6,828 nucleotides of DNA from DATJXG01 sp035500455 (GCA_035500455.1 DATJXG010000053.1:1-6828); one strand, 5' to 3'; counted from the first letter of the stretch, positions 1-6,404 are shown. Notes: a model not told the origin generated them from the sequence alone. Program-made: numbers and translations.

Positions 1-178
1 GGAGCACTATGAAGCCGACGCGGGCTTCCCGGAACTGCACGAGCTGATGAAGCGCAAACAATTCGGGCTGTACCGGATATCCTCAGCCTACGACCGCGGC
101 GGCCGAACCCTCTACGCCGACGCCATCTACGTGCGCGAAGAAATCCTCAGCACAATCCCCCTGCACTCCTGGAGTTAA
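1..178 (+). CDS. C-terminal fragment, possible FkbM-family methyltransferase
   Basis: An open frame runs in from the left edge (codons start at base 2) and stops at TAA 176-178, giving 58 visible residues. The tail contains PELHELMKRKQFGLYRI and, further on, YADAIYVREE. The order is a helix ending in a 'GF.LY'-like strand, then a basic Gly-rich turn, then a 'DAxxVR' strand. It resembles the end of FkbM-type SAM-dependent methyltransferases, which methylate sugars or polyketides and often sit in polysaccharide gene clusters. The SAM-binding part lies outside the window, so the assignment rests on a short tail and could be wrong. The gene converges on the PilZ gene across a 114-bp gap with a strong hairpin. 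That the frame is coding is much surer than the family name. Confidence 0.5.
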   Translation, partial: EHYEADAGFPELHELMKRKQFGLYRISSAYDRGGRTLYADAIYVREEILSTIPLHSWS

Positions 179-245
179 CGAAGTGACGAACGAATCCCAT
201 TTGGGTCTCGAACACCCCGGCGTGCTTCGAATCCGGGCCGGGTGC

Positions 246-276
246 CCCAGGTCTCGCCGGTGTTGCGAGACCTGGG
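246..276. terminator. Perfect 12-bp hairpin between convergent genes
   Basis: Arms CCCAGGTCTCGC (246-257) and GCGAGACCTGGG (265-276) pair perfectly around a 7-base loop. The hairpin lies between two genes that end toward each other, so a two-way terminator is the natural reading. Neither side has the U-run of a classical intrinsic terminator, so it may instead block transcripts by structure alone or belong to a repeat family. An upstream segment at 204-220 is a near-complement of 257-272 and could form a competing fold. Confidence 0.5.
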
Positions 277-292
277 AATAGCCTCCACAAAT

Positions 293-1696
293 CTAGTCGG
301 TCGGCGGCGCGTGGCCATTGTTGCGCTCGAAAACCGATTCCCCACGCAACTCGCCGCCCAGAATCTTGGCCACCGAGTTCAAGTCCTGTGCCAGCCCTTG
401 GCGCCAGCGTCCCACGGAATCTCGCGCCAATTCTTCCATGGTCTGCCCGAATGACAGCAGGTTGCCCGCGACCTCGCTTTTTACCAACTCAGAAACCGAA
501 GTTTCAATGCCTTTCTGAACACTCTTCAACTGGGCGCGTGACTCCTCAAGTTGAATTCCCAGCTCGCGCGCGTTGCGCGTTCCCAGTTCCTTGAGCACCA
601 CGTCCAGCGCGTTCTCCAGTTGGGTGCGCGCGCCCGAAATGATGTCGCTGCCCATACGCACCAGGCGGGCGTCCAGGTCGGACTCCAGTTGCCGCGCCGA
701 CTCATCCAACTTCGCGATGCGTACGGCCAGATCGGTGGTTTGCGCCTGCAGCCGCGACGACTCTAACGTCAGCGCCGCCTGCACCTGCTGCATCTCCCGG
801 CGGTAGGTTTCGTGTTCATCGCTTAAGCGCTGCTGCAGGGTGCGCAGGAATTCCTCCGTCCGCCGCTCCAGGCGGATTCCCGCTTCCAGCGCCTGCTGCT
901 GAAACCGCTCCGCTCCGGCGTGAACGTGTTGTTGCACCGTGTCCGCGATTTCATCCGAAAGATCCCGCGCCCGCTGCCCCACCGCTTGCACCTCTTGCGC
1001 AAGGTGGCCGCGAAACTCGCCTTCGCCTTCCCTGATCTTTCGCGCGATGGACTCATCCGCCGCTTGCAACAGTTCCGCTGACTGCTCGCGAGTCTGCTGC
1101 AGCACCTGCGCCCCCAGATCCTCCCGCAGGCGCAGCCAGAGCTTTTCCTCGACTTCCGGCGGAATGTGGCTCAGCGATATCTCGAATTCACTGCGCTTCG
1201 GCGACGCATGCGTCAGCTTCTCCCTGAGCTGTGCCAACTCGGCGTGCAACGGCTGAACCAGTTCCGCGACCATGAATTGCAGCTGGTCGTCCGCAGGCGC
1301 CGTCTCCTGCCGCTGCATCTCGCGCGGGCCTCGCGACGTCGAACCGCCTGTCCAGTCTTTTCCCATCCAGTCTTCGGGACAGCTTTCCAGGCCCCAGAAA
1401 TTTCCTGGCCGGTCCAGCCGCGCCGCCAGTTGCCAGCCCACCCGGCCCGAGTTGATCGGCCGGCAGTCCACAATGTGGGCCTCGGTGCGCCGGCCTTGTT
1501 TGCTCTGAAAGTACACGGGCGCGCCCGCTTCCAGCCTGGTACTGGAGTGCAGAGCGCAGCCGTGCGCGCTCACAACCAACGTCTCACACATTTCGGAGAA
1601 GCCTGAATTCGGCTCGGTGCCGGTCACCAGGATCGGCAGGGTCATCGGGACCCTCGAACTGCGGCGTAATGTTTCGGGTGCATCAGGAGCTTGCAT
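293..1696 (-). CDS. PilZ-domain protein with long coiled-coil C-terminus
   Basis: 467 aa, soluble, no signal peptide or membrane segment. Residues about 9-110 form a PilZ domain of the acidobacterial type. It opens with RRSSR (11-15, the RxxxR c-di-GMP motif) and contains VSAHGCAL (42-49) in place of the second motif, D/NxSxxG; the D/N position is Val here, so c-di-GMP binding is plausible but not certain. It ends in the NFWGLESCPEDW segment (99-110) typical of this subgroup. A Gly/Ser/Arg-rich linker follows. From about 138 to 445 the protein is almost entirely charged heptad-like helix rich in Gln, Glu, Arg, Ala and Leu, broken by few Pro residues (for example near 179-180), and predicted to be coiled coil. 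This suggests a scaffold or polymer-forming protein whose assembly could respond to a second messenger; that role is inference. The start at 1696 is chosen because GGAG stands 7 bases before it and the upstream extension is encoded by a palindrome. Confidence 0.85.
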   Translation of the reverse strand: MQAPDAPETLRRSSRVPMTLPILVTGTEPNSGFSEMCETLVVSAHGCALHSSTRLEAGAPVYFQSKQGRRTEAHIVDCRPINSGRVGWQLAARLDRPGNFWGLESCPEDWMGKDWTGGSTSRGPREMQRQETAPADDQLQFMVAELVQPLHAELAQLREKLTHASPKRSEFEISLSHIPPEVEEKLWLRLREDLGAQVLQQTREQSAELLQAADESIARKIREGEGEFRGHLAQEVQAVGQRARDLSDEIADTVQQHVHAGAERFQQQALEAGIRLERRTEEFLRTLQQRLSDEHETYRREMQQVQAALTLESSRLQAQTTDLAVRIAKLDESARQLESDLDARLVRMGSDIISGARTQLENALDVVLKELGTRNARELGIQLEESRAQLKSVQKGIETSVSELVKSEVAGNLLSFGQTMEELARDSVGRWRQGLAQDLNSVAKILGGELRGESVFERNNGHAPPTD

Positions 1697-1703
1697 GAGT
1701 GTG

Positions 1704-1707
1704 CTCC
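1704..1707 (-). promoter_or_regulatory. Ribosome binding site of the PilZ gene
   Basis: The minus strand reads GGAG, then 7 bases, then ATG at 1696. This fixes the start of the PilZ protein and rejects the in-frame GTG at 1762. Confidence 0.65.
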
Positions 1708-1737
1708 GTTCGCGAGGAAGTTGCGGGCGCAGAGCCC

Positions 1738-1759
1738 GGGCACGGCTGTAACCGTGCCC
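1738..1759. repeat. Intergenic palindrome (GGGCACGG/CCGTGCCC)
   Basis: Arms GGGCACGG (1738-1745) and CCGTGCCC (1752-1759) flank a 6-base loop. It lies in the leader of the PilZ gene, about 40-60 bases before its start. The form resembles short palindromes found in many copies between genes in acidobacteria (recalled, not searched). The flanking 8-mer GTGCCCCA (1754-1761) also borders hairpins at 242-249 and 6502-6509 in this window. Confidence 0.6.
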
Positions 1760-1761
1760 CA

Positions 1762-1959
1762 CTAAGCTAACCCAGATTTAATCTTCGGTTGCGACCGGAG
1801 GTATCTTGCCGGAATGTTCCATTGGGCGTAGTGCAGCACGGCCTCTCTCCACGCCCGCAACCGCTCAACGGACAGCCCACTGGGCCTGCGATCCAGCGAT
1901 AGGGCATGAACCAGCGTGCGGATCAAATTTGTTTTTTTTGAGGTAATTTGAGACCACAT
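1762..1959 (-). CDS. Doubtful 65-aa hypothetical protein
   Basis: A minus-strand frame from ATG 1957-1959 to TAG 1762-1764. The product is basic and helical, with LSVERLRAWREAVLHYAQWN in its second half. I do not recognise it. In favour: about 70-75% G or C at third positions in the latter two thirds, as in real genes nearby. Against: no good ribosome binding site (only a weak GGAAA), a run of eight A near the N-terminus, and a start that overlaps a good promoter on the other strand. It could be a real small gene, the end of a decayed gene whose front lies in another frame across the A-run, or chance. Confidence 0.22.
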   Translation of the reverse strand: MWSQITSKKTNLIRTLVHALSLDRRPSGLSVERLRAWREAVLHYAQWNIPARYLRSQPKIKSGLA

Positions 1960-1966
1960 TTTTAAT
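1938..1966 (+). promoter_or_regulatory. Sigma-70-like promoter for the 79-aa gene
   Basis: A -35 box TTGAGG (1938-1943), a 17-base spacer and a -10 box TTTAAT (1961-1966) lie in an unusually AT-rich stretch for this GC-rich DNA. A run of eight T (1932-1939) overlaps and precedes the -35 box and could act like an UP element. Transcription would begin near 1973, giving a leader of about 40 bases before the ATG at 2015. Confidence 0.5.
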
Positions 1967-2001
1967 TTCCAGCGGTTTGACCCTCCGCATCGCTCTGGCC
2001 C

Positions 2002-2008
2002 AAAGGAG
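2002..2008 (+). promoter_or_regulatory. Strong ribosome binding site AAAGGAG
   Basis: AAAGGAG stands 6 bases before ATG 2015, close to the ideal Shine-Dalgarno sequence. It is the main support for treating the following short frame as a real gene. Confidence 0.75.
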
Positions 2009-2014
2009 TGTTTT

Positions 2015-2254
2015 ATGTGGCAACCCCCTGCGCCAGCCGGAATTCGTGTCTCCACCAGTAAACCAGGCAGGACCGCGCAACTGTTGGCCTGGATATCGGA
2101 AAGATTTTGCCACCACCAATTTTCCTGGCCGCACATTGGCTTGCATGGGCGTGACTATCAGGTATGCGTCCTCTGCGGAGCCGCCTACGAGTATGACTGG
2201 ACCGCCATGCGTCGCACCTGCCGCCTGGGCGCCCCGCCCGCGCCACGAACATAG
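2015..2254 (+). CDS. Small Cys/His (zinc-ribbon-like) protein, unknown function
   Basis: 79 aa, no signal peptide or membrane segment. After a Pro/Ser-rich N-terminus comes a compact core: C32-H33-H34, then FSWP (36-39), then DYQVCVLCGAAYEYDW (47-62) with C51-x2-C54, then MRR and a basic tail. The CxxC knuckle with an upstream Cys-His cluster could bind one zinc ion, as in rubredoxin-like or zinc-ribbon folds. I recall similar short proteins with a 'YQVC..CG..Y.YDW' core in acidobacteria, but cannot name a characterised family. The gene is supported by a near-ideal ribosome binding site and a promoter just upstream. It seems to be monocistronic: the next gene lies over 200 bases away with its own promoter. 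DNA or RNA binding or a metal-dependent regulatory role would be guesses. Confidence 0.75.
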   Translation: MWQPPAPAGIRVSTSKPGRTAQLLAWISERFCHHQFSWPHIGLHGRDYQVCVLCGAAYEYDWTAMRRTCRLGAPPAPRT

Positions 2255-2351
2255 ATCCAAGCTCGGAACTGCCCGTCGGCCAGCGCCGTAGGCCCTGGGC
2301 CAGTTGCGCAGCCTCGGCCTCCCACTGTCGGGCGTGGCCTTGGATGATGCG

Positions 2352-2379
2352 TTGAAACGGTAGCCTTTGGGGGTACACT
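2352..2379 (+). promoter_or_regulatory. Sigma-70-like promoter for the Gly-rich protein
   Basis: TTGAAA (2352-2357), a 16-base spacer and TACACT (2374-2379) fit a housekeeping promoter. Transcription would begin near 2386, leaving a leader of about 80 bases before the ATG at 2467. The stretch 2255-2351 before it shows no supported gene. Confidence 0.45.
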
Positions 2380-2454
2380 ATCTCTGTCAGACCAAGGCCA
2401 GCCGCCATGAGTCCGGCAAACCGCTATCCCGCCCTTCACGCATCTAACCCAACC

Positions 2455-2460
2455 AGGGGA
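2455..2460 (+). promoter_or_regulatory. Ribosome binding site deciding the start at 2467
   Basis: AGGGGA stands 6 bases before ATG 2467. The in-frame ATG at 2407 has no such site and would put 20 hydrophilic residues ahead of a clean signal peptide. Confidence 0.65.
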
Positions 2461-2466
2461 ACTCCC

Positions 2467-3297
2467 ATGAATACCCGTGCTTTGCTGAGAATTCTTGCCC
2501 TTTCCGTTGCATCCATTGCTCTTTGTGCCATCCCGCAGTCAGCCTTTGCCCGCGGCGGCCGCGGCGGAGGCGGTGGCTTTCACGGCGGAGGTTTTGGAGG
2601 CTTTCACGGTGGCGGCGGCGCTTCTTTTCGTGGAGGGTTTGGCGGGTTTCGTGGAGGTTTCAACGGATCTCGCGGAGGCTACGGTGGCTTCCGCAGTCCC
2701 GGCTTTTACGGCGGGCGCGGCGGCTATTGGGGTTACCCACGCTGGGGCTGGGGACTAAACATAGGCCTGGGCTGGGGATATTGGGGATACCCGTACTGGT
2801 ACAGTCCCTATGCGGAGCCTTACGCCTACGCGTACCCCTACTCCCCGTATTACTACGGCTACGACGAGCCCTGCTACTACCGTGACTACTGCGATTCACC
2901 CGGCGATCGCTATCCCGGCGATCGCTATCCTGACGACCGCTATCCCGACAACCGGCGCAACAATCCACCTCCACGCAACTCCCAGCCGAACAGCGCCCCG
3001 GCCAAACCCTCCGCGGGACCCGCGCCGCAAGGCGTGCCCCAGGAAGACGTCACCACCAGGTTCGTGGACTATAGAAACAACTCTGCCAATAGAGGAACGG
3101 CCCAAGGCGCTCTTCGCTTGGCAACCTACCACGCCAGGCCCCTGCCGGAGAACCTGCGACCAGCCGTGCGAAACGTGATCCAGGCTCTGCGCGCCATGCC
3201 GCCTGCAGCCCGCCAGCGCCAGCTCAACTCCGGACGCTACGCCTCGTTCTCATCCCAGGAACGTGAGCTGATTTCCCAACTGGCGCAGACGCAGTAA
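2467..3297 (+). CDS. Secreted Gly/Tyr-rich protein with helical C-terminal domain
   Basis: 276 aa. Residues 1-28 are a Sec signal peptide: basic MNTR, a hydrophobic core, then a likely cut after AFA (26-28). Residues 29-86 are mostly Gly with Phe, Arg and His in FHGGG / FRGG type units. Residues 87-131 are rich in Trp, Tyr and Pro (WGYP, YAYPYSPYY). C136 and C142 in a Tyr-rich patch could form a disulfide. Residues 146-160 hold three tandem pentapeptides (GDRYP, GDRYP, DDRYP), followed by a disordered Pro/Asn linker to about 193. The end (about 198-276) is helical, with LRAMPPAARQRQLNSGRY and then FSSQERELI. This resembles the 'MPP..R...' / 'S..ER' pattern of DUF3106-like domains seen in acidobacterial exported proteins. 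A cell-envelope or matrix role is likely from composition; no enzyme motif was seen. It is a single gene with its own promoter, facing a convergent oxidoreductase gene. Confidence 0.85.
   Translation: MNTRALLRILALSVASIALCAIPQSAFARGGRGGGGGFHGGGFGGFHGGGGASFRGGFGGFRGGFNGSRGGYGGFRSPGFYGGRGGYWGYPRWGWGLNIGLGWGYWGYPYWYSPYAEPYAYAYPYSPYYYGYDEPCYYRDYCDSPGDRYPGDRYPDDRYPDNRRNNPPPRNSQPNSAPAKPSAGPAPQGVPQEDVTTRFVDYRNNSANRGTAQGALRLATYHARPLPENLRPAVRNVIQALRAMPPAARQRQLNSGRYASFSSQERELISQLAQTQ
2902..2955 (+). repeat. 15-bp in-frame tandem repeat (G/D-D-R-Y-P units)
   Basis: Three 15-base units at 2902-2916, 2917-2931 and 2932-2946, plus a partial fourth (GACAACCGG), encode GDRYP, GDRYP, DDRYP and DNR. The first two units differ at one base only, pointing to recent duplication. 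Each of these two carries the palindrome GCGATCGC. Copy number could change without breaking the frame. Confidence 0.8.
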
Positions 3298-3324
3298 GCA
3301 GAGCGCCATCACCTTATCTCCCGC

Positions 3325-3346
3325 TTCCCGCACGAAAATGCGGGAA
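3325..3346. terminator. Hairpin between convergent genes
   Basis: TTCCCGCA (3325-3332) and TGCGGGAA (3339-3346) pair perfectly around a 6-base loop, 27 bases after the stop of the Gly-rich gene and 16 bases beyond the stop of the oppositely oriented oxidoreductase. It probably ends transcription from both sides, although neither side has a long U-run. Confidence 0.55.
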
Positions 3347-3362
3347 ACGGATCACGCATTCA

Positions 3363-4058
3363 TCATGCCGGCTGGGCAAACGTTCCTGGGCTGGATTCTG
3401 TCGCCCGCCATTGCGCCGTGCGTCCTTTCGTGGCCTGGGCCAGCGCCTTGCGAACCCCCTCCGCATTCCGATCCGCGGTGTACACAGGAGTGCCGGGCTG
3501 CTGCCGCCACGATTCATCCAGCGTGCCCGCGTCCACCGCGTCGAAGCCGAGATCGTTCACCAGCCGCATCACTACCGCCTTGGCTTTCTCGTCATCGCCT
3601 GCTACCGGCAGCGCAATGCGCCCGGGCGCCCCCGCGCATTTGCCCAGTTCCAGCAGGTGGCGCGCATAGATGTTGTTGAAAGCCTTCACCACGGTATGCC
3701 CAAGCTGCTGTGCGACATACTGGCTCTCGGTGAGCCCGTCCTCGATGCCGGCGATGCGCCCGTCGCGCTGTTGCGGATAGTAATTGTTCGTATCCACCAC
3801 CACGACGTTCTTGGCCGCACCCTTCAGCAGATCGTGCGGCAACTGCGCCACGTTCTTCATGGGAATCGTTACCACCACAAGCTCCGCACCGCGCACCGCA
3901 TCCGTCACCGAAGCCGCCTTCGCCCCGGTTTCATGTGCCAGCGCCGTCAATGTTTGCGGTCCTCGCGAGTTAGCCACAGAAACCTCATGGCCAAGCTCTG
4001 TGAAACGCCGCGTAAGTGTGCCGCCGATTTGTCCTGCGCCGATGATGCCGATCTTCAT
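3363..4058 (-). CDS. NADP-binding oxidoreductase, F420-dependent reductase-like
   Basis: 231 aa, cytoplasmic. The N-terminal Rossmann fold has MKIGIIGAGQIGGTL with GxGxxG at residues 7-12, then NSRGP (30-34). In the F420:NADP oxidoreductase (Fno/NpdG) fold the Ser-Arg of this loop contacts the 2'-phosphate of NADP, so NADP(H) preference is likely. Later landmarks are VTIPMKN (63-69), VVDTNNYYP (87-95), VKAFNN (124-129) and LPVAGDD (150-156), all typical of the family (PF03807-type). The length suits the family. Many bacterial members lack proven F420 dependence, so the real electron partner is unknown. ATG 4058 is preferred because GAAGGAG lies 5 bases before it; the GTG at 4064 begins inside that site. 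The gene lies downstream of acs on the same strand, but a 319-base gap with hairpins argues against one operon. Confidence 0.85.
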   Translation of the reverse strand: MKIGIIGAGQIGGTLTRRFTELGHEVSVANSRGPQTLTALAHETGAKAASVTDAVRGAELVVVTIPMKNVAQLPHDLLKGAAKNVVVVDTNNYYPQQRDGRIAGIEDGLTESQYVAQQLGHTVVKAFNNIYARHLLELGKCAGAPGRIALPVAGDDEKAKAVVMRLVNDLGFDAVDAGTLDESWRQQPGTPVYTADRNAEGVRKALAQATKGRTAQWRATESSPGTFAQPA

Positions 4059-4063
4059 ATCCA

Positions 4064-4070
4064 CTCCTTC
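4064..4070 (-). promoter_or_regulatory. Ribosome binding site of the oxidoreductase gene
   Basis: The minus strand reads GAAGGAG, then 5 bases, then ATG at 4058. It decides the start against GTG 4064, which overlaps its last base. Confidence 0.7.
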
Positions 4071-4124
4071 GCAATTCTGTTAGCTGTTATCTGCCTGAAC
4101 CGATCTCGTAAATCTAACTCTCTA

Positions 4125-4203
4125 GCCGTGAAGCGGCGCAAGAATGCAGCCCAGGACGCAAGTCCTGGGTGCAAAGCGCACGAATCGAGTCCCGAAGGGA
4201 CGA
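4125..4203. repeat. Cluster of four small hairpins, likely interspersed repeat
   Basis: Four hairpins follow one another: GCCG/CGGC (4125-4128 with 4134-4137); CCCAGGAC/GTCCTGGG (4150-4157 with 4162-4169) closed by a GCAA loop of the stable GNRA type on the + strand; GTGC/GCAC (4169-4172 with 4178-4181); and GTCCC/GGGAC (4189-4193 with 4197-4201). The layout resembles a repeat that occurs many times between acidobacterial genes and is often mis-annotated as short hypothetical proteins (recalled, not searched). It lies between acs and the oxidoreductase gene and would be transcribed if acs messages read through. A structured RNA is possible. Confidence 0.55.
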
Positions 4204-4377
4204 AAGAAACGTTCCCTGGCCCCTCAGGAATTTGGCGCTTTGAACCGCAACGCATCTACGAGATAAGTTACAACTACTAGATTCCACCGGCGGGCATTTG
4301 GTTTGAAAACTTCCCGAAGAAAATTCGAAGATCCTCCAACACGGCGTCGCAGTCTGCCGCTCGGTGACCGGCACCAC
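4204..4377. other. Gap downstream of acs, no gene seen
   Basis: Together with 4059-4203 this makes a gap of 319 bases. Apart from the hairpin cluster I see no supported coding frame. No U-run terminator follows the acs stop; the best nearby structure on the acs strand is a short GGTG/CACC hairpin just past the stop. Confidence 0.5.
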
Positions 4378-6354
4378 CTAACCCTCGTCACTCTCCTTCA
4401 ACCTCGCCAGGACGCTGAAGTCTTCCAGGGTCGTGGTGTCCCCTTTGACCTCGTTGCCCGAGGCCAGTTCGCGCAGAAGGCGGCGCATGATCTTCCCGCT
4501 CCGGGTTTTCGGCAGCATGTCGGTGAACCGGATGTCATCCGGCTTCGCCAATGATCCAATCTCCTTCACCACCCACTTCCGCAATTCTTCCTTCAACTCC
4601 GCCGTAGGCGCCCGTCCCTGCTCCAGCGTTACGAACGCCGAGATGGCCTGCCCTTTGATGTCATCCGGACGCCCCACCACCGCCGCTTCCGCCACCGCCT
4701 CGTGCGCCACCAGCGCCGATTCCACTTCCATCGTGCTCAGCCGGTGCCCGCTTACATTGATGACGTCATCCACCCGCCCCATGATCCAGTAATAACCATC
4801 TTTATCTTTGCGCGCTCCATCGCCGGTGAAGTACATCCCGGGAATCTGCGACCAGTATTGCCTCACGTAGCGGTCGGGATCGCCGTAAATCGTGCGCAGC
4901 ATCCCCGGCCACGGCTGCTTGAGAATCAGAAATCCGCCCGAGCCCTCAGGCACCAGATTTCCCTGCATGTCCACAATCTCCGGCGTAACTCCGGGGAACG
5001 GCCGCGTCGCCGAACCCGGCTTGGTGGCAACTGCCCCGGGAATCGGCGCCAGCATGATGTGCCCGGTCTCGGTCTGCCACCAGGTGTCGGTGATGGGGCA
5101 GCGGTTGTGCCCGATGGTTTCCCGGTACCACATCCACGCTTCGGGATTGATCGGTTCGCCCACCGTGCCCAGCAGCCGCAGGCTGTCGAGTTTGTGTTTC
5201 TTCGGCCACTCGTCGCCCCACTTGATGAAGGTGCGGATCGCCGTGGGCGCGGTATAGAAAATGTTCACCCGGTGCCGGTCCACGATGTCCCAGAAACGGT
5301 CGGGCTGCGGAGAATTCGGCGCGCCTTCGTACATCAGGCTGGTGGCGCCGTTTTGCAGCGGTCCATAAACGATGTAGCTGTGCCCGGTGACCCAGCCGAT
5401 GTCCGCCGTGCACCAGAACGTGTCTTCGTCTTTGATGTCGAAGACCCACTTCATGGTGAGATACGTGCCCACCGAATAGCCGCCGGTTGTATGTACAACG
5501 CCCTTCGGCTTTCCCGTGGTCCCCGACGTATACAGGATGTACAGCGGATGCTCCGCGTCCAGCGGCTCGGCCGGACACTCCTCGGAGGCGCCCGCCATCA
5601 ATTCGTGCCACCAGTGGTCGCGTCCCGCTTGCAGGTTGATCGCGGAGCCAGTGCGCTTGTACACGATCACGTTCTTCACCGAGGGACACGTCTTCAACGC
5701 CTCTTCGACCGCGGGAAATAATTTGACTTCCGCTCCGCGCCGGTAACTTCCGTCCTGCGTGATCACGGCCGTCGCCTGCGAGTCGTGAATACGATCCACC
5801 AGCGCGGTCGACGAAAAGCCGCCAAACACCACCGTATGCGGCGCTCCGATGCGGGCGCACGCCAGCATCGCAATCGGCAGCTCCGGCGTCATCCCCATGT
5901 AGATGGCCACCCGGTCGCCCTTGCGCACTCCCAGCGACTTCAGCACGTTGGCAAACTTCTGTACCTCGCGGTGCAATTGCTGATAGGTGAGCGTCCGCAC
6001 CTCTCCCGGCTCGCTCTCCCAGATCAGCGCGGCTTTATTCTTGCGCCAGGTTTGCACGTGGCGGTCGAGGCAGTTGTATGAGAGATTGATCTGCCCTCCC
6101 ACAAACCACTTGGCCCACGGATTGTTCCATTCCAGCACCTTGTCCCACTTGCGGAACCAGTGCAGCTCACCGGCGATGCGTCCCCAGAAATGCTCCGGCT
6201 GCTGCACCGATTCGTTGTACAAGCGCTCGTAATCCCCCAGCGTCTTGATGTGAGCGTGCTGGCGGAAGTGGTCAGGAGGCTCGAATTTCCGCTGCTCCTG
6301 CAGCACAGAATCAATGTTTTCCGATTGCGGCTGGGCGGCGGCTTTTTCAGACAT
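4378..6354 (-). CDS. acs: Acetyl-CoA synthetase (AMP-forming)
   Basis: 658 aa, close to the roughly 650 aa of bacterial Acs. It makes acetyl-CoA from acetate, ATP and CoA through acetyl-AMP in the cytoplasm. An N-terminal Acs-type region (about 24-85, with HFWGRIAGELHWFRKWDKVL) precedes the adenylation domain. Motifs in order: P-loop YTSGTTGKPKG (275-285); YTAPTAIRTFIKWG (367-380); GTVGEPINPEAW (396-407); TDTWWQTETG (422-431), whose second Trp (426) matches the residue limiting the acyl pocket to acetate; YFTGDGARKDKDGYYWIMGR (508-527); the hinge and CoA-side segment VDDVINVSGHRLST (528-541); and PKTRSGKIMRR (615-625). K621 in the last motif is the catalytic Lys, which Pat/CobB-type acetylation switches off in other bacteria. 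All key residues are present. The ATG at 6354 has a modest GAGG site 9 bases before it. No acetate permease or regulator is adjacent in view. Confidence 0.97.
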   Translation of the reverse strand: MSEKAAAQPQSENIDSVLQEQRKFEPPDHFRQHAHIKTLGDYERLYNESVQQPEHFWGRIAGELHWFRKWDKVLEWNNPWAKWFVGGQINLSYNCLDRHVQTWRKNKAALIWESEPGEVRTLTYQQLHREVQKFANVLKSLGVRKGDRVAIYMGMTPELPIAMLACARIGAPHTVVFGGFSSTALVDRIHDSQATAVITQDGSYRRGAEVKLFPAVEEALKTCPSVKNVIVYKRTGSAINLQAGRDHWWHELMAGASEECPAEPLDAEHPLYILYTSGTTGKPKGVVHTTGGYSVGTYLTMKWVFDIKDEDTFWCTADIGWVTGHSYIVYGPLQNGATSLMYEGAPNSPQPDRFWDIVDRHRVNIFYTAPTAIRTFIKWGDEWPKKHKLDSLRLLGTVGEPINPEAWMWYRETIGHNRCPITDTWWQTETGHIMLAPIPGAVATKPGSATRPFPGVTPEIVDMQGNLVPEGSGGFLILKQPWPGMLRTIYGDPDRYVRQYWSQIPGMYFTGDGARKDKDGYYWIMGRVDDVINVSGHRLSTMEVESALVAHEAVAEAAVVGRPDDIKGQAISAFVTLEQGRAPTAELKEELRKWVVKEIGSLAKPDDIRFTDMLPKTRSGKIMRRLLRELASGNEVKGDTTTLEDFSVLARLKESDEG

Positions 6355-6398
6355 GGAATTTGGCCTCGAATGAATGGGGGCTAAAACAGTCGAGAGAG

Positions 6399-6404
6399 AT
6401 TTTA
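6399..6404 (-). promoter_or_regulatory. Weak candidate -10 box for acs
   Basis: TAAAAT on the minus strand lies about 45 bases before the acs start. No matching -35 box is seen at the usual distance; TTGAAA at 6410-6415 is too close. The promoter may be activator-dependent, as acs promoters often are, or lie elsewhere. Confidence 0.2.

Noticed and set aside
1697..1762. In-frame N-terminal extension of the PilZ protein from a GTG at 1762
   Set aside because: It is encoded by a palindrome, has no ribosome binding site, and the internal ATG at 1696 has a well-placed GGAG.
1905..1939. Intrinsic terminator ending in the T8 run
   Set aside because: The only nearby hairpin (GCATG/CGTGC) is weak and too far from the T-run; the run fits better as part of a promoter.
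2013..2408. 131-aa minus-strand frame antisense to the 79-aa gene
   Set aside because: It has no ribosome binding site, and most of it is the shadow of a better supported gene on the other strand.
2407..2466. Earlier ATG start for the Gly-rich protein
   Set aside because: It has no ribosome binding site, adds 20 hydrophilic residues before a clear signal peptide, and AGGGGA precedes ATG 2467.
2902..2955. CRISPR-like repeat
   Set aside because: The units are contiguous 15-mers in frame within a coding region, without spacers.
4055..4255. 66-aa minus-strand frame across the hairpin cluster
   Set aside because: It is mainly the translation of an intergenic repeat and overlaps the oxidoreductase start.
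3411..4280. 289-aa plus-strand frame opposite the oxidoreductase gene
   Set aside because: It is a shadow of the minus-strand gene, rich in Arg and His, with no recognisable domain.
4702..5721. 339-aa plus-strand frame opposite acs
   Set aside because: It lies wholly inside acs on the opposite strand, and its Arg/His/Pro-rich composition is typical of antisense reading in GC-rich DNA.
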